Assembly: GCF_040730185.1 (NCBI RefSeq)
Contig: NZ_CP160402.1
Coordinates: 5,146,001-5,210,000 of the forward strand
Length of the DNA: 64,000 nt
Direction: 5' to 3'
Origin: Streptomyces sp. Je 1-332
GTDB taxonomy: Bacteria > Actinomycetota > Actinomycetes > Streptomycetales > Streptomycetaceae
The notes under the pieces are model-generated. The model made no database searches, was not told the DNA's origin, and saw only the letters and a program-made list of their open reading frames with translations. Positions 39,352 through 47,521 of the stretch are shown here, one piece after another; position 1 is the stretch's first letter; the number at the start of each line of letters is the position of its first letter. The translations under genes and the position numbers were made by a program.

Positions 39352-41874
39352 TCAGACCGCAGTGAGCAGACGGGTCGCGAGATCGTCGATGGCCTGATGT
39401 GCCTTCCCGGGCTCTCCGAACCGGCTGGTCAGCTCGGCCACCCGTCCCATCTCGGTGAAGGGCGGCACCCTGAGCGTCTCCACCTTCAGCTGCGGCGACC
39501 CGGACTCCTCGAACTTGAGGAGCATTGCTTCGAGCACCTCCCTGGCTCGGTCCCCGAAGGAGTCCAGGAACTCCGCATGCTCCCGGCGGAACCACGTCAG
39601 TCGTTCGTCCCGGCTCACGACGGCGAGCCCATCCCAGGCTACGGACACCAGCAGGTCCACGGGGTCCACCTCGCGCATGCCCAACTCCTCGGGCAGACGC
39701 TCGACGTCGATCTGTGCCGACTTCAGTGCCGCCATCAGAACGGCGCGGCTCTTCGCTTGCGCCCACTGAGTACGCAACTGGGCCGGGTCAAGGTCGAGTT
39801 CCAGCACCCGGTCGTGCACCCACTGCTGCACGGTCACCAGTTGGAGTCGCTTTCCGTCGTCCTTCAGGATGTACCGCAGCTCACCCACCTTGTACACGTC
39901 GACATCTTTGACTGTGTACCGGTTCCTGGAGCGGGAAAGAATCCTGTCGATCTCCTCGGCGTCGGTGATGTCGCCGTCCTGTGCTCCGGCCACGGAGTCG
40001 CCGTCAGCGTCGAAGACGCCACCGTCTTGCCGGGTGTACTCCGCCTGTGGCTCAGCGGCGGACTCGGCGTCCGTATCCTGCCCGGACTCAGTCGCAGGGG
40101 TCAGATCCTCCGAGTCCACCACTCCACCCTGATCGTCGGTCCAGTCCCGGACCACCTTGAGCGGCGGTCCGTCGAAGGCCGGGTCGTCGAAGAGCCGCGA
40201 CGCCTCGACGAAGTCGATGATGTCGAACGACTCCTTGCCGATCTCCGGGCAGAGTCGAGTGCCCCTGCCGATGACCTGCTTGAACTCCGACATGGAGGCC
40301 ATCCGTCGGAACAGCACCACGTTCCGCACGGGTGGCATGTCCACCCCCGTCGACAGCAGCTTCGACGTCACCGCGATGACCGGCTCGTTGCTGTCCGCCT
40401 TGCGGAACTCCTCCAGTGCTTCGCCACCGTGCGAACCGTCGTCTCCGACGATGCGCCGCACGAAGTCCGGGAGCGCGGCGACCTCCTCGGGGGCGGCGTT
40501 GAACAACGCGGTCCGCATACGGGCCGCGTGGTCGTTGTTCTCGCAGAAGACGAGGGTCTTGCCGAGCCGCCTCTCCTCGGCCGTGGCGCGCAGATGGTCA
40601 AGGAGGTATCGAGCCGCCAACTCGGTCCGCTCAAGGATCACCATGACCCGTTCGTAGTCCTTGGGGCCGTAGAGATTGTCGGGGATCTCCCGGTCGTAGA
40701 TGTCCTTCTCACCCGGCTGCGGCCGGTAGCCCTCCACGTCCACGTTCAGCCGGACCCTGCGCAGTCGGTACGGCGAGAGGAATCCGTCCTCGATACCGTC
40801 CTTGAGTGAGTACGTGAAGACGGGGTTGCCGAAGTACTCGTACGTGTCCGTCTTCCGCCTGTCATCGGCGACCGGCGTGGCCGTGAGACCGATCTGTACA
40901 GCCGGCGAGAAGTACTGGAGGATCCTCCGCCAGCGGCCGTCACTGGCGGCGCTCCCCCTGTGGCACTCGTCCACAATGACGATGTCGAAGTAGTCCTCCG
41001 GGTACTCCCGGTAGAGCTCTTCTCCCGGCGCACCCTGCTCCAGGGTCTGGTAGAGGGCGAAGTAGACCTTCCGTCCGCGCTTGGCCTCACCCCCTGTGAT
41101 CTTGTAGACGTCGTCCTTTCCGAACACCTCCTGGAAGTAACGGTCCTTAGGGTCGTCGACGAGCATGTTGCGGTCCGCGAGGTACAGCACACGTGGCTTC
41201 CGGCCGCCGAATACCTCGGGCGCGTTCATCAGTCGCGCCACCAACTGGAGCGCGAGCATGGTCTTGCCTGTGCCCGTTGCCAGGACGAGCAAGATGCGAC
41301 GCTCGTCGCGGGCCAGAGCGGCCAAGGCCCTTGTCACGGCCACCCGCTGGTAGTAGCGCGGCCGCTGGGATGTGCTGTCGGAGTTGCGCAGCGTGTAGTC
41401 GTACGCGGTCGAGAGGAGTCGCTCGCCGAGAGGTGTGTCACTCACACCCTGGTCCTGAAGGAACCGCCCCCAAAGCTCCTGTGGGGAGGGGAACTCCTGG
41501 ATGTCCCGGATCACCGGCTGCTTCGGGTTGCTGAAGTCGATCTCCACGATGTCACGGCCGTTGGTGGCGTAGGCGAATCTCAGCCCCAACTTGCGCGCGT
41601 ACCGTCGTGCCTGCTCGACCCCGTTCTCTGCGCTGAGACGGTATCGCTTGGCCTCCACCACGGCGATCGGAACGTCCGCGACGTACTCCAGGACGTAGTC
41701 GGCGACCAGCGGCCTTCCCTTGCGGTGACGCCTCTTGGTCGGCACGAGTTGCCCGTTGTTGATCCCGTACTGGGACCTGATCTGCCGAGTGGCCCACCCG
41801 GAGGCCGCGAGTGCCGGAAGGACGAACCGCTTGCACGTTTCGTCCTCGGTCAACTGATTCGAACCGAAGGTCAT
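39352..41874 (-). CDS. hsdR: Type I restriction endonuclease subunit HsdR
   Basis: ATG 41874 (MTFGSNQLTEDETCKRFVLPAL) is chosen; upstream frame crosses the integrase remnant. The 840-residue protein has an N-terminal PD-(D/E)xK nuclease domain (PLVADYVLEYVADVPIAVVEAKRY), then a superfamily 2 helicase motor: LATGTGKTMLAL (Walker A), VDECHRG (Walker B), GLTATP (motif III), and VIGRGTRLCPE (motif VI), and the C-terminal EcoEI R domain. It translocates and cuts unmethylated DNA. It is the first gene of the operon on this strand. Confidence 0.96.
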   Translation of the reverse strand: MTFGSNQLTEDETCKRFVLPALAASGWATRQIRSQYGINNGQLVPTKRRHRKGRPLVADYVLEYVADVPIAVVEAKRYRLSAENGVEQARRYARKLGLRFAYATNGRDIVEIDFSNPKQPVIRDIQEFPSPQELWGRFLQDQGVSDTPLGERLLSTAYDYTLRNSDSTSQRPRYYQRVAVTRALAALARDERRILLVLATGTGKTMLALQLVARLMNAPEVFGGRKPRVLYLADRNMLVDDPKDRYFQEVFGKDDVYKITGGEAKRGRKVYFALYQTLEQGAPGEELYREYPEDYFDIVIVDECHRGSAASDGRWRRILQYFSPAVQIGLTATPVADDRRKTDTYEYFGNPVFTYSLKDGIEDGFLSPYRLRRVRLNVDVEGYRPQPGEKDIYDREIPDNLYGPKDYERVMVILERTELAARYLLDHLRATAEERRLGKTLVFCENNDHAARMRTALFNAAPEEVAALPDFVRRIVGDDGSHGGEALEEFRKADSNEPVIAVTSKLLSTGVDMPPVRNVVLFRRMASMSEFKQVIGRGTRLCPEIGKESFDIIDFVEASRLFDDPAFDGPPLKVVRDWTDDQGGVVDSEDLTPATESGQDTDAESAAEPQAEYTRQDGGVFDADGDSVAGAQDGDITDAEEIDRILSRSRNRYTVKDVDVYKVGELRYILKDDGKRLQLVTVQQWVHDRVLELDLDPAQLRTQWAQAKSRAVLMAALKSAQIDVERLPEELGMREVDPVDLLVSVAWDGLAVVSRDERLTWFRREHAEFLDSFGDRAREVLEAMLLKFEESGSPQLKVETLRVPPFTEMGRVAELTSRFGEPGKAHQAIDDLATRLLTAV

Positions 41875-42002
41875 GGGGTCAGGTTTACTGCATGTCTCTG
41901 ACCGTCGAACCGGGAGAGCGGAATCAGCCACCACTCCGGCCGGATTTCCTCTGGATTGCCAGGTCGGCAGCCTCACGGGAGCCCGTGGCCGGGCTGATTG
42001 GC

Positions 42003-42200
42003 GGTCCGCGAAGGCCCCCGCACTCGTTACGGCACCTCGCCGTCTCGGCTGCGTTGGCAAACGGTGCCTTGTTCCACGAGCTCTCTCCGTGGCTCGGTCA
42101 CAAGCCGACCAAGGTGACCGCGGACATCTGCAGCCCTTTGATCACCGAGGCATGGGACCGTGACGCCCGGTCGTGGCAGACTCGGAGTGACCTCGCCCGC
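42003..42200 (+). pseudogene. Tyrosine recombinase C-terminal remnant (catalytic Tyr lost)
   Basis: In the frame of an open reading frame from 41811, residues read HSLRHLAVSAALANGALFHE-LSPWLGHKPTKVTADI-CSPLI. This is the HxxR ... LGHxxxxxT ... catalytic block of a phage-type integrase, but the nucleophile Tyr position is Cys (TGC at 42129-42131, in ADICSPL where ADIYSHL is usual). The whole N-terminal part is missing; hsdR starts just upstream on the other strand. The remnant lies beside the right att site, where the integrase of such elements normally sits. Confidence 0.75.
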
Positions 42201-42256
42201 AGCGTGGCGGACTGGATGTGCTGGATAAGTTTCGACGGTGCTGGATCGGTGCTGGA

Positions 42257-42414
42257 TGCCTGCGCATTTCTGCAGGTCAAAGCCTCACCGTGGAGTTCCG
42301 GTTCAACGTGTAGCGGGTGACTCAACACCGCGTCGCTGATCTGGCAAACATGCAGGTCAGATTGGGTCCGACTCTTCGGGGTCGGGCCCTTTGTTTTTCC
42401 CGTGCTGGGATGGG
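42257..42414. mobile_element. Middle attachment site: second ychF 3' end copy with two cores
   Basis: A core-like 23-mer at 42257-42279 (ending TGCAGGTCA) precedes a copy of the ychF end (GTGGAGTTCCG at 42290, then TTCAACGTGTAGCGG), followed by a second core at 42337-42359 (TGATCTGG, CAAACAT, GCAGGTCA) and the same downstream GGGTCGGGCCCTTTG and CCCGTGCTGG as attL. Read in frame, the copy encodes AGQSLTVEFRFNV and a stop, a variant of the YchF C-terminus. Confidence 0.8.
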
Positions 42415-42572
42415 ATGAGGGTGCCCGTGCTGGGATTCGGGCAGCGATCTGCCCGATATGAGGGTGGGCGCGAGGGCCTTCACCCACCCCACACGCCTAC
42501 TTAACGCTCCTGGGGGGGGCTTGTGGCTTCCGGCCGTGGCACTTTTCCTACTCGTTTGACACAATCGGTGGC

Positions 42573-42857
42573 ATGGCTGATACGACGTACGGCATCGGGG
42601 AAGGTCCGGCGACGCGGGTGAGTCTGTCGCTGCCGGAGGGGACCGCGGAGGCGATCCGGGCGCGGGTGGGTAAGCGGGAGTTCTCCGCGTTCATCGCCGA
42701 GGCGGTCGAGCGTGAGCTGCGCGGGCAGGTCCTGGACGAGTACCTGGCGGACTACGAGAGCCGCAAGGGGCCGGTCTCCGAGCCGGCTCGTCAGCGGGCA
42801 CGCCAGGTCTTCGACGAGGTGTTCGCCGAGGAGGCCGAGTGGCCCGCCGCAGGCTGA
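42573..42857 (+). CDS. VapB-like antitoxin of a toxin-antitoxin pair
   Basis: ATG 42573 gives 94 residues. The N-terminal half (RVSLSLPEGTAEAIRARVGK, then EFSAFIAEAVEREL) has the pattern of a ribbon-helix-helix DNA-binding antitoxin, and the C-terminal half is acidic and probably binds the toxin. It overlaps the PIN toxin gene by 19 bases. It should neutralise the toxin and repress the operon. A TTGACA-like element at 42555 is in an odd place for a normal promoter. Confidence 0.8.
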   Translation: MADTTYGIGEGPATRVSLSLPEGTAEAIRARVGKREFSAFIAEAVERELRGQVLDEYLADYESRKGPVSEPARQRARQVFDEVFAEEAEWPAAG

Positions 42858-43252
42858 GTCACGAGGGGACGCTGGTCCTCGACAGCGAGGGATTCTCGAA
42901 GCTGCTTGCCGACGACGAGCAGGTGGTGGCTCTGATCGCTGAGGCGCGCTCGCGCGGCATGGAGGTCGTGATCAGTGCGCTCACCATCATCGAGGCCGTC
43001 CACGCCCGTACGAACAAGTCCCGCTTGAATTGGGTGCTTTCCGGCCTGCGGGTCGTTCCCGTCGGCGACGAGGAGGCGAGGGCAGCCTCGAAGCTGCTGA
43101 TGAATGCCGGATTGCACGGACACAAGTACGCGATCGATGCGGCCGTCGCCGAGGCCGCGCTGCGACAGCATCGCCCCGTGGTCATGCTGACTTCCGATAT
43201 TGACGACATGGCCAAGCTGTGCGGCGAGCGGGTACGGCTCGTGGCGGTGTGA
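42839..43252 (+). CDS. PIN-domain (VapC-like) ribonuclease toxin
   Basis: GTG 42839 lies inside the end of the antitoxin gene. The 137-residue protein has the PIN acidic residues in order: LVLDSEG (Asp), ALTIIEAVHA (Glu), GHKYAIDAAVAEAAL (Asp) and TSDIDDMAKL (Asp). VapC toxins cleave tRNA or rRNA. The pair sits between the middle and right att copies and may help keep the segment in the genome. Confidence 0.88.
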   Translation: MARRRLSHEGTLVLDSEGFSKLLADDEQVVALIAEARSRGMEVVISALTIIEAVHARTNKSRLNWVLSGLRVVPVGDEEARAASKLLMNAGLHGHKYAIDAAVAEAALRQHRPVVMLTSDIDDMAKLCGERVRLVAV

Positions 43253-43268
43253 TCTCCCTTGGTCCGGC

Positions 43269-43466
43269 TCAGTAGGAGCGGGGTCCGTAGGGGCCCCAGT
43301 GACCGAGGAAGGGCCTGAGGTCGTCGCCGCTGGGTTTCGGCAGCGTGGGCAGTTTCGGCGCTGAGGCCGATTCGGTGAGGTTTTGGGGGTGCGCGGGGCC
43401 GTGCCCGGCAAGCGCCTCCTCGAATCTTGCCGGTTTGTCGCCCTTGGCTCCTGGCGGCTCGCTCAA
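43269..43466 (-). CDS. Possible small hypothetical protein
   Basis: A 65-codon frame with a TTG start (43464-43466), rich in Pro/Gly/Lys and ending LGHWGPYGPRSY. I recognise nothing in it. It lies after the PIN toxin gene on the other strand, partly against the following PIN pseudogene's upstream region. It may not be a gene. Confidence 0.25.
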   Translation of the reverse strand: MSEPPGAKGDKPARFEEALAGHGPAHPQNLTESASAPKLPTLPKPSGDDLRPFLGHWGPYGPRSY

Positions 43467-43491
43467 GCGTGAAGGCGGGGCCCTCGGCGGC

Positions 43492-43765
43492 GTGAAGGGG
43501 CGCTACCTCATCGACAAGTCCGCGCTGGCTCGCCGGGGCAAGCCTGAGGTGCGGGCGCGGCTGGATGCGCTGATCGCGACGGACTCCTCGCGGTATGCAC
43601 CCCGACTGAGTACGAGGTTCTTTACTCGGCGCGCGGCAAGCCTGAGGCGCTGCGACTGCGCACCCTGCTCTGCGGTTTCGACTATCTGCCCTGCAACGAG
43701 ACATGATCGCTTCGGTGAGCGGGCTGCGAGCCGAGTGGGTCGTGGAACCCGGCACCGCCGACTGA
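43492..43765 (+). pseudogene. PIN-domain toxin pseudogene (frameshift and internal deletion)
   Basis: GTG 43492 opens KGRYLIDKSALARRGKPEVRA, the normal start of a PIN toxin. The frame is lost near 43600; a second frame continues with EYEVLYSARGKPEALRLRTL and CGFDYLPCNE then stops; the last codons AEWVVEPGTAD end at 43765. The central part with the remaining acidic residues is deleted. It is a broken second VapC-type gene next to the intact pair. Confidence 0.75.
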
Positions 43766-43894
43766 CAGGAACATGCAAGCTACGCCCTGGAATTCAGGGC
43801 AGAGCTTCGACCGACGTACATCGGCGCCGCGTCCGTTGAGTAGCGTTCTCGGCGTCGGGCCTCCTCGTACTTTGTCGCGAATCCCGTGCTGGGA

Positions 43895-44040
43895 TGACCT
43901 GGCATTCCCGCAGGTCAAGGTCTTGTTCCGCTTCAACGTCTGACGCCCGCCACGGCATCGACATGATGACCTGGCAAAAACGCAGGTCAGATGGGGTCGC
44001 CCGCTACTGCGGGTGGCCCCGTTTTCGTTCCCGTGCTGGA
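43895..44040. mobile_element. Right attachment site: third, degenerate ychF-end copy with two cores
   Basis: Core at 43895-43917 (TGACCTGG, CATTCCC, GCAGGTCA), then TTGTTCCGCTTCAACGTCTGAC (a degenerate ychF end, stop TGA; 43924-43945), then core at 43967-43989 (TGACCTGG, CAAAAAC, GCAGGTCA), and a diverged downstream part (GATGGGGTCGCCCG, GGCCCCGTTTTCGTTCCCGTG, cut here). The order core - ychF end - core is the same as in the middle site. Confidence 0.7.
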
Positions 44041-44826
44041 TGGGTGCTGGGTGGGTGCTTGATGAGGTCGGGCGCTGAGTACAGCCCGATCCGCCGCGCG
44101 GCGGACCCCTGCCTGACTTTGGGTCTGTTCCCGCCATATGGTCCCGGCTGCTGCTTCGGCGTCGACGGAGCGCAGCAATGGCTCGTCGATGGCGTGTAGT
44201 GAGGCGACAAGATGGCGTACCCCGGCCTCGTGCATCAACTGGCGTTGGTAGCTGTGCTCGAACGTGCTGGGATGCCCGATGAAGGCGACATCGAGGGCGC
44301 GGGCCGTTTCCGCGACGCGAGCGACGTCGTCGATGAACAGGACCTGGTCGAGGCGGAGACCGAAGACCTCGGTCGAGATCTCTCGTATGCCCGGACGGAA
44401 GTCGTTGGTGCAGACGTACTCCGGTCCGTCGAAGAGGTGTTGGTGCCCTTCGAGGAACTGGTCGAAGTGCGACCTGTCCAGCCCTCCGTAGCAGATGGTG
44501 TGCAGTCCGAGGCGGCGCAGGCGCTCCAGCAGTTCGACGGCTCCGTCGAGGAGGTGCACCGGACTGGATCGTACGTACGCTGACCGCTCCGCGAAGTAAG
44601 AGCGCAGTGCCTGGTCCCCGGTCATCGGGGTGGTGACGGCCTCGGCCAGCCGCTCGCCGGCGACCTGCTGCGGCTGCGAGAAGATGCGCCGTTCCAAGTC
44701 GGCGCTGTAGCGGCCGCCGTGGCCCGTGATGAACTGGTGGATGACAGGGCTGAAGGTGTCGTTGAGCAGCACGCCGTCGATGTTCACCGCGGCGAGCCGG
44801 AGGTGTCCGAGGCTCTCGTCGTTCAT
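43987..44826 (-). CDS. HAD-like hydrolase, 3' end running into the right att site
   Basis: ATG 44826 (MNDESLGHLRLAAVNIDGVLL) follows GGAG. The 279-residue protein has a HAD fold with motif I NIDGVLLND, motif II (TICYGGLDRS) and motif IV VLFIDDVARVAE. The first catalytic Asp of DxDG is Asn, so the usual phosphatase mechanism should fail. The last ~45 residues (from about EQTQSQAGVRR) are low-complexity and encoded by att DNA, so the original C-terminus was probably replaced by an insertion. Role unknown. Confidence 0.65.
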   Translation of the reverse strand: MNDESLGHLRLAAVNIDGVLLNDTFSPVIHQFITGHGGRYSADLERRIFSQPQQVAGERLAEAVTTPMTGDQALRSYFAERSAYVRSSPVHLLDGAVELLERLRRLGLHTICYGGLDRSHFDQFLEGHQHLFDGPEYVCTNDFRPGIREISTEVFGLRLDQVLFIDDVARVAETARALDVAFIGHPSTFEHSYQRQLMHEAGVRHLVASLHAIDEPLLRSVDAEAAAGTIWREQTQSQAGVRRAADRAVLSARPHQAPTQHPSSTGTKTGPPAVAGDPI

Positions 44827-45044
44827 CGAATCTCCGTATTCGGCATGAGGCGCGCATCCGGCCTCAGGTGGATGGTTTTCGCGTCAGGGGGGGAGAGGTG
44901 CTTCTCGGTCGCCCCGGCCGCCCCGGAAGCAGGGATGGCCCCGGCAGACGGGACGCTTCTGTTCGCCGTGCGTCTGTTCGCCGTGCGCTGGTGTGCGCCC
45001 GCTCCGGAGTGAGATGCCACGTGACGCAGCTGCGGTGCGATCAC

Positions 45045-45544
45045 TCACCTCAGCAGGGTGCCGACGCGTCGGCTCGCCTTGATCGTGGCGGGAGTGGGTT
45101 CCGTGATCAGGCCCGGACGGGCCGCCTGCCCCATGAACACGACGCGCTTGGAGTGATCCCGCGGCCGCTCACGGCCCAGGAGTACCTCTGCGTGCCGGTA
45201 CACGCCGCCGCGTCGAGATCGGCGACGGCGTGCGGACCCCGTCACGCAACTCGCCGCTGTCGCGCGCCCGTTCCAGGCACGCTTCCGTGATCATCGTCCA
45301 GTTGCGGTAGAGAGAGGCGTCATGCGTGTCGAAGGTGTTGGTCTGCTCACTGGTGAGGCAGGACACCTGCCCGCAGGGTGGGGTCCCTCTGTAAGTGGAA
45401 GTACAGGGCGCCCGGGGTGACTCCCGACCGCTTCGTGATCTTGTTGATGTCGGCGCCGGAGAATCCGAACTCGTCCAACACCTCGGCCGTCACCAAGCGG
45501 ATCTCCCCCCGAGCCCTGGCAGCGCGTTCCTGTGTGGGTCGCAA
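45045..45544 (-). pseudogene. Gamma-butyrolactone-receptor-like TetR regulator, broken
   Basis: TTG 45544 follows GGGGGAGG (spacing about 9). Fragment 1 reads PTQERAARARGEIRLVTAEV and FGFSGADINKITKRSGVTPG-ALYFHL, a TetR helix-turn-helix of the ArpA type, and is lost at about 45370. Fragment 2, another frame, reads LTSEQTNTFDTHDASLYRNW and MITEACLERARDSGELRDGV. Fragment 3, a third frame, reads VVFMGQAARPGLITEPTPAT and ends at 45045. At least two frameshifts and a central deletion disable the gene. Normal receptors are about 215-230 residues. Confidence 0.7.
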
Positions 45545-45884
45545 GAGCGACACCTCCCCCGAAAACAAAAAGAACACACGTTATGTTACGACCTACAGGG
45601 CCGCCGCGCCAGACCCGGGCCTGCCTGAGCGGCCGCGGCCGGCATGCCGGATGGCCGCGCCGAGCTGGTTCCGAGTTTCGAGGAGGGCCCTTCTGGCGCG
45701 TCATCACAAGGTAATCGCGAGGTAACCGAATACTTTCAGCCGCACCCATGGAGCGGAATTCGGCTACTTATTTACGAAGTCATCGAAAGCGTGCCTCGCG
45801 TGACCGCCCGATTACCCGCAGATTCGAGATCGGCGGTATTCCTGGAGATTGGCTCCCTTTACCAAGACGATGGAAGGCACTTGT
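45545..45884. promoter_or_regulatory. Promoter region of MFS gene and broken TetR gene
   Basis: This 340-base gap has no gene. Close to the pseudogene it holds an A/T-rich stretch with AACA-N7-TGTT (about 45571-45585), a possible remnant operator of the TetR-type receptor, and it ends with the MFS ribosome site GGAAGG (45872-45877). No clear -35/-10 pair is visible. Confidence 0.4.
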
Positions 45885-47492
45885 ATGGACGCCGCTCTCC
45901 TCTCCTCCACCCCACGGCGCGCAGGCCCACGTCAGTGGACCGGTCTGGCCATTCTGGCGCTGCCGACGCTGCTGCTCTCCCTCGACGTCACCGTGCTCTT
46001 TTTGGCCCTGCCGCATTTGAGCGCGGATCTCGGCGTCACGAGTACCCAGTCCCTCTGGATCATGGACATCTACGGATTCCTGATCGCCGGGTGCCTCATC
46101 ACGATGGGCACGGTCGGTGACCGCATCGGCCGGCGGCGGCTGCTGTTGATCGGTGGTGCGGCCTTTGGCGCCGCCTCCGTGCTCGCCGCCTATGCGACGA
46201 CTCCCGAACTCCTCATCGCCACGCGCGCGTTGCTCGGCGTCGCCGGGGCCACACTGATGCCGTCGACGCTCGCTCTCATCATGAACATGTTTCCCGACCC
46301 CCGGCAGCGCGGCACGGCGATCGGCATCTGGGTCAGCTGCTTCTCGCTGGGCATCGCCATCGGTCCTGTCCTCGGCGGCCTGATGCTGGAGTACTTCTGG
46401 TGGGGCTCGGTCTTCCTGCTCGCGGTGCCCGTGATGGTGCTCCTCCTGGTGCTCGGGCCTGTGCTGCTTCCCGAGTCGCGCGGGGAGGGGGGACGGCTGG
46501 ACCTGCCGAGCGTGGCGCTCTCGATCGCCGCGATGATCCCGGTGATCTACGGGATCAAGGACCTGGCCAAGAACGGGTTCTCGGTCCTCGGGATCGCCTC
46601 GGCGGTCGTCGGCGTGGGCATCGGCTGGGCATTCGTCAAGCGACAGCTGGGGCTGGAGCACCCGCTGCTCGACCTCCGTCTCTTCGCCACCCGCCGGTTC
46701 ACGGCGGCCCTGGTCATCGTGCTGTTCGGTCTGCTGGCCATTGGCGGGGTCTACCTGTTCGTGACGCAGTATCTGCAGCTGGTGCACGGACTCTCGCCGC
46801 TCGGTGCCGGGCTGTGGCTGCTGCCCGCCGCGCTCAGCATGGTGGTCTCCTCCATGGTCGCGCCGGCACTCGCCCAGCGGATCCGGCCCGGCGTCGTCGT
46901 CGGCGCGGGATTGTTCGTGTCCGCTGCGGGGTTCCTGACGCTCGCTCGGGTACCGGTGGACGGGCTGCCGCTGCTCGTCTTCGGCTTCACTCTTGTCTAT
47001 CTGGGCATCGGACCGATGATGGCGCTCGGCTCCGACCTGATTGTCGGCTCCGCGCCGCCGGAATCGGCTGGTTCCGCGGCCGCCGTCGGGGAGACCGGCA
47101 TGGAGATCGGGATCGCGCTCGGCATCGCGACCTTCGGCAGTTTCGGCACCGCCGTCTACCAGTCCCAAGTGCTCGGGGAGGAGTTCGCCCAGGCCCCCGC
47201 CGCTGTGGTGGAGGCTGCCCGCGACTCGCTGGCCGCGGGCGTCTCCACCGCGGCCGACCTGCCGGGCGCCGCTGCCCTGCTGGCGCCTGCGCGTGAGGCC
47301 TTCACCGACGCCTTCAACGCGGTCAGTCTGGCCGGCGGGTTGCTCGTCGCGCTGCTGGCTGTCGGCGCGTTCGTCGCACTGCGCGAGGTCCAACCGCCCG
47401 GGGAGGCGCACGACGCGGGGGAGGCGCACGACGCGGGGGAGGCGCACGACCCCGCGAAGGACTCGTCCGCCTCCCTCACGGCCTCCGCCTGA
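45885..47492 (+). CDS. MFS exporter, DHA2 (14-TMS) family
   Basis: ATG 45885 (MDAALLSSTPRRAGPRQWTGL) has GGAAGG seven bases upstream. The 535-residue protein has about 14 membrane segments and the drug:H+ antiporter motifs LDVTVLFLALPHLSADL (motif D1), GDRIGRRRLLLIGG (motif A) and GIAIGPVLGGLM (motif C). It should export drugs or the cluster product. The C-terminus has three tandem GEAHDA units encoded by an 18-bp repeat (about 47400-47453). It lies between the broken regulator and the biosynthetic genes. Confidence 0.9.
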   Translation: MDAALLSSTPRRAGPRQWTGLAILALPTLLLSLDVTVLFLALPHLSADLGVTSTQSLWIMDIYGFLIAGCLITMGTVGDRIGRRRLLLIGGAAFGAASVLAAYATTPELLIATRALLGVAGATLMPSTLALIMNMFPDPRQRGTAIGIWVSCFSLGIAIGPVLGGLMLEYFWWGSVFLLAVPVMVLLLVLGPVLLPESRGEGGRLDLPSVALSIAAMIPVIYGIKDLAKNGFSVLGIASAVVGVGIGWAFVKRQLGLEHPLLDLRLFATRRFTAALVIVLFGLLAIGGVYLFVTQYLQLVHGLSPLGAGLWLLPAALSMVVSSMVAPALAQRIRPGVVVGAGLFVSAAGFLTLARVPVDGLPLLVFGFTLVYLGIGPMMALGSDLIVGSAPPESAGSAAAVGETGMEIGIALGIATFGSFGTAVYQSQVLGEEFAQAPAAVVEAARDSLAAGVSTAADLPGAAALLAPAREAFTDAFNAVSLAGGLLVALLAVGAFVALREVQPPGEAHDAGEAHDAGEAHDPAKDSSASLTASA

Positions 47493-47521
47493 CAGGCGCG
47501 ATGGACGCCGAAGTTCCGTAG

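Larger units (their letters stand above)
32346..42414. mobile_element. Integrated defence island at the ychF 3' end (integrase decayed)
   Basis: The roughly 10-kb segment is bounded by near-identical copies of the ychF end (32322-32440 and 42290-42414). It carries only defence-type genes and a tyrosine-recombinase fragment beside the right end. Parts of it, especially hsdS and the abiEi upstream region, are visibly richer in A/T than the core genes. Together these are the marks of an integrative element acquired by transfer. It is probably no longer mobile because the integrase is broken. Confidence 0.75.

Noticed and set aside
32346..44040. CRISPR array, suggested by repeated 23-bp motifs
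   Set aside because: Five copies are unevenly spaced (80 bp to 10 kb), linked to ychF-end copies, and no cas gene is near.
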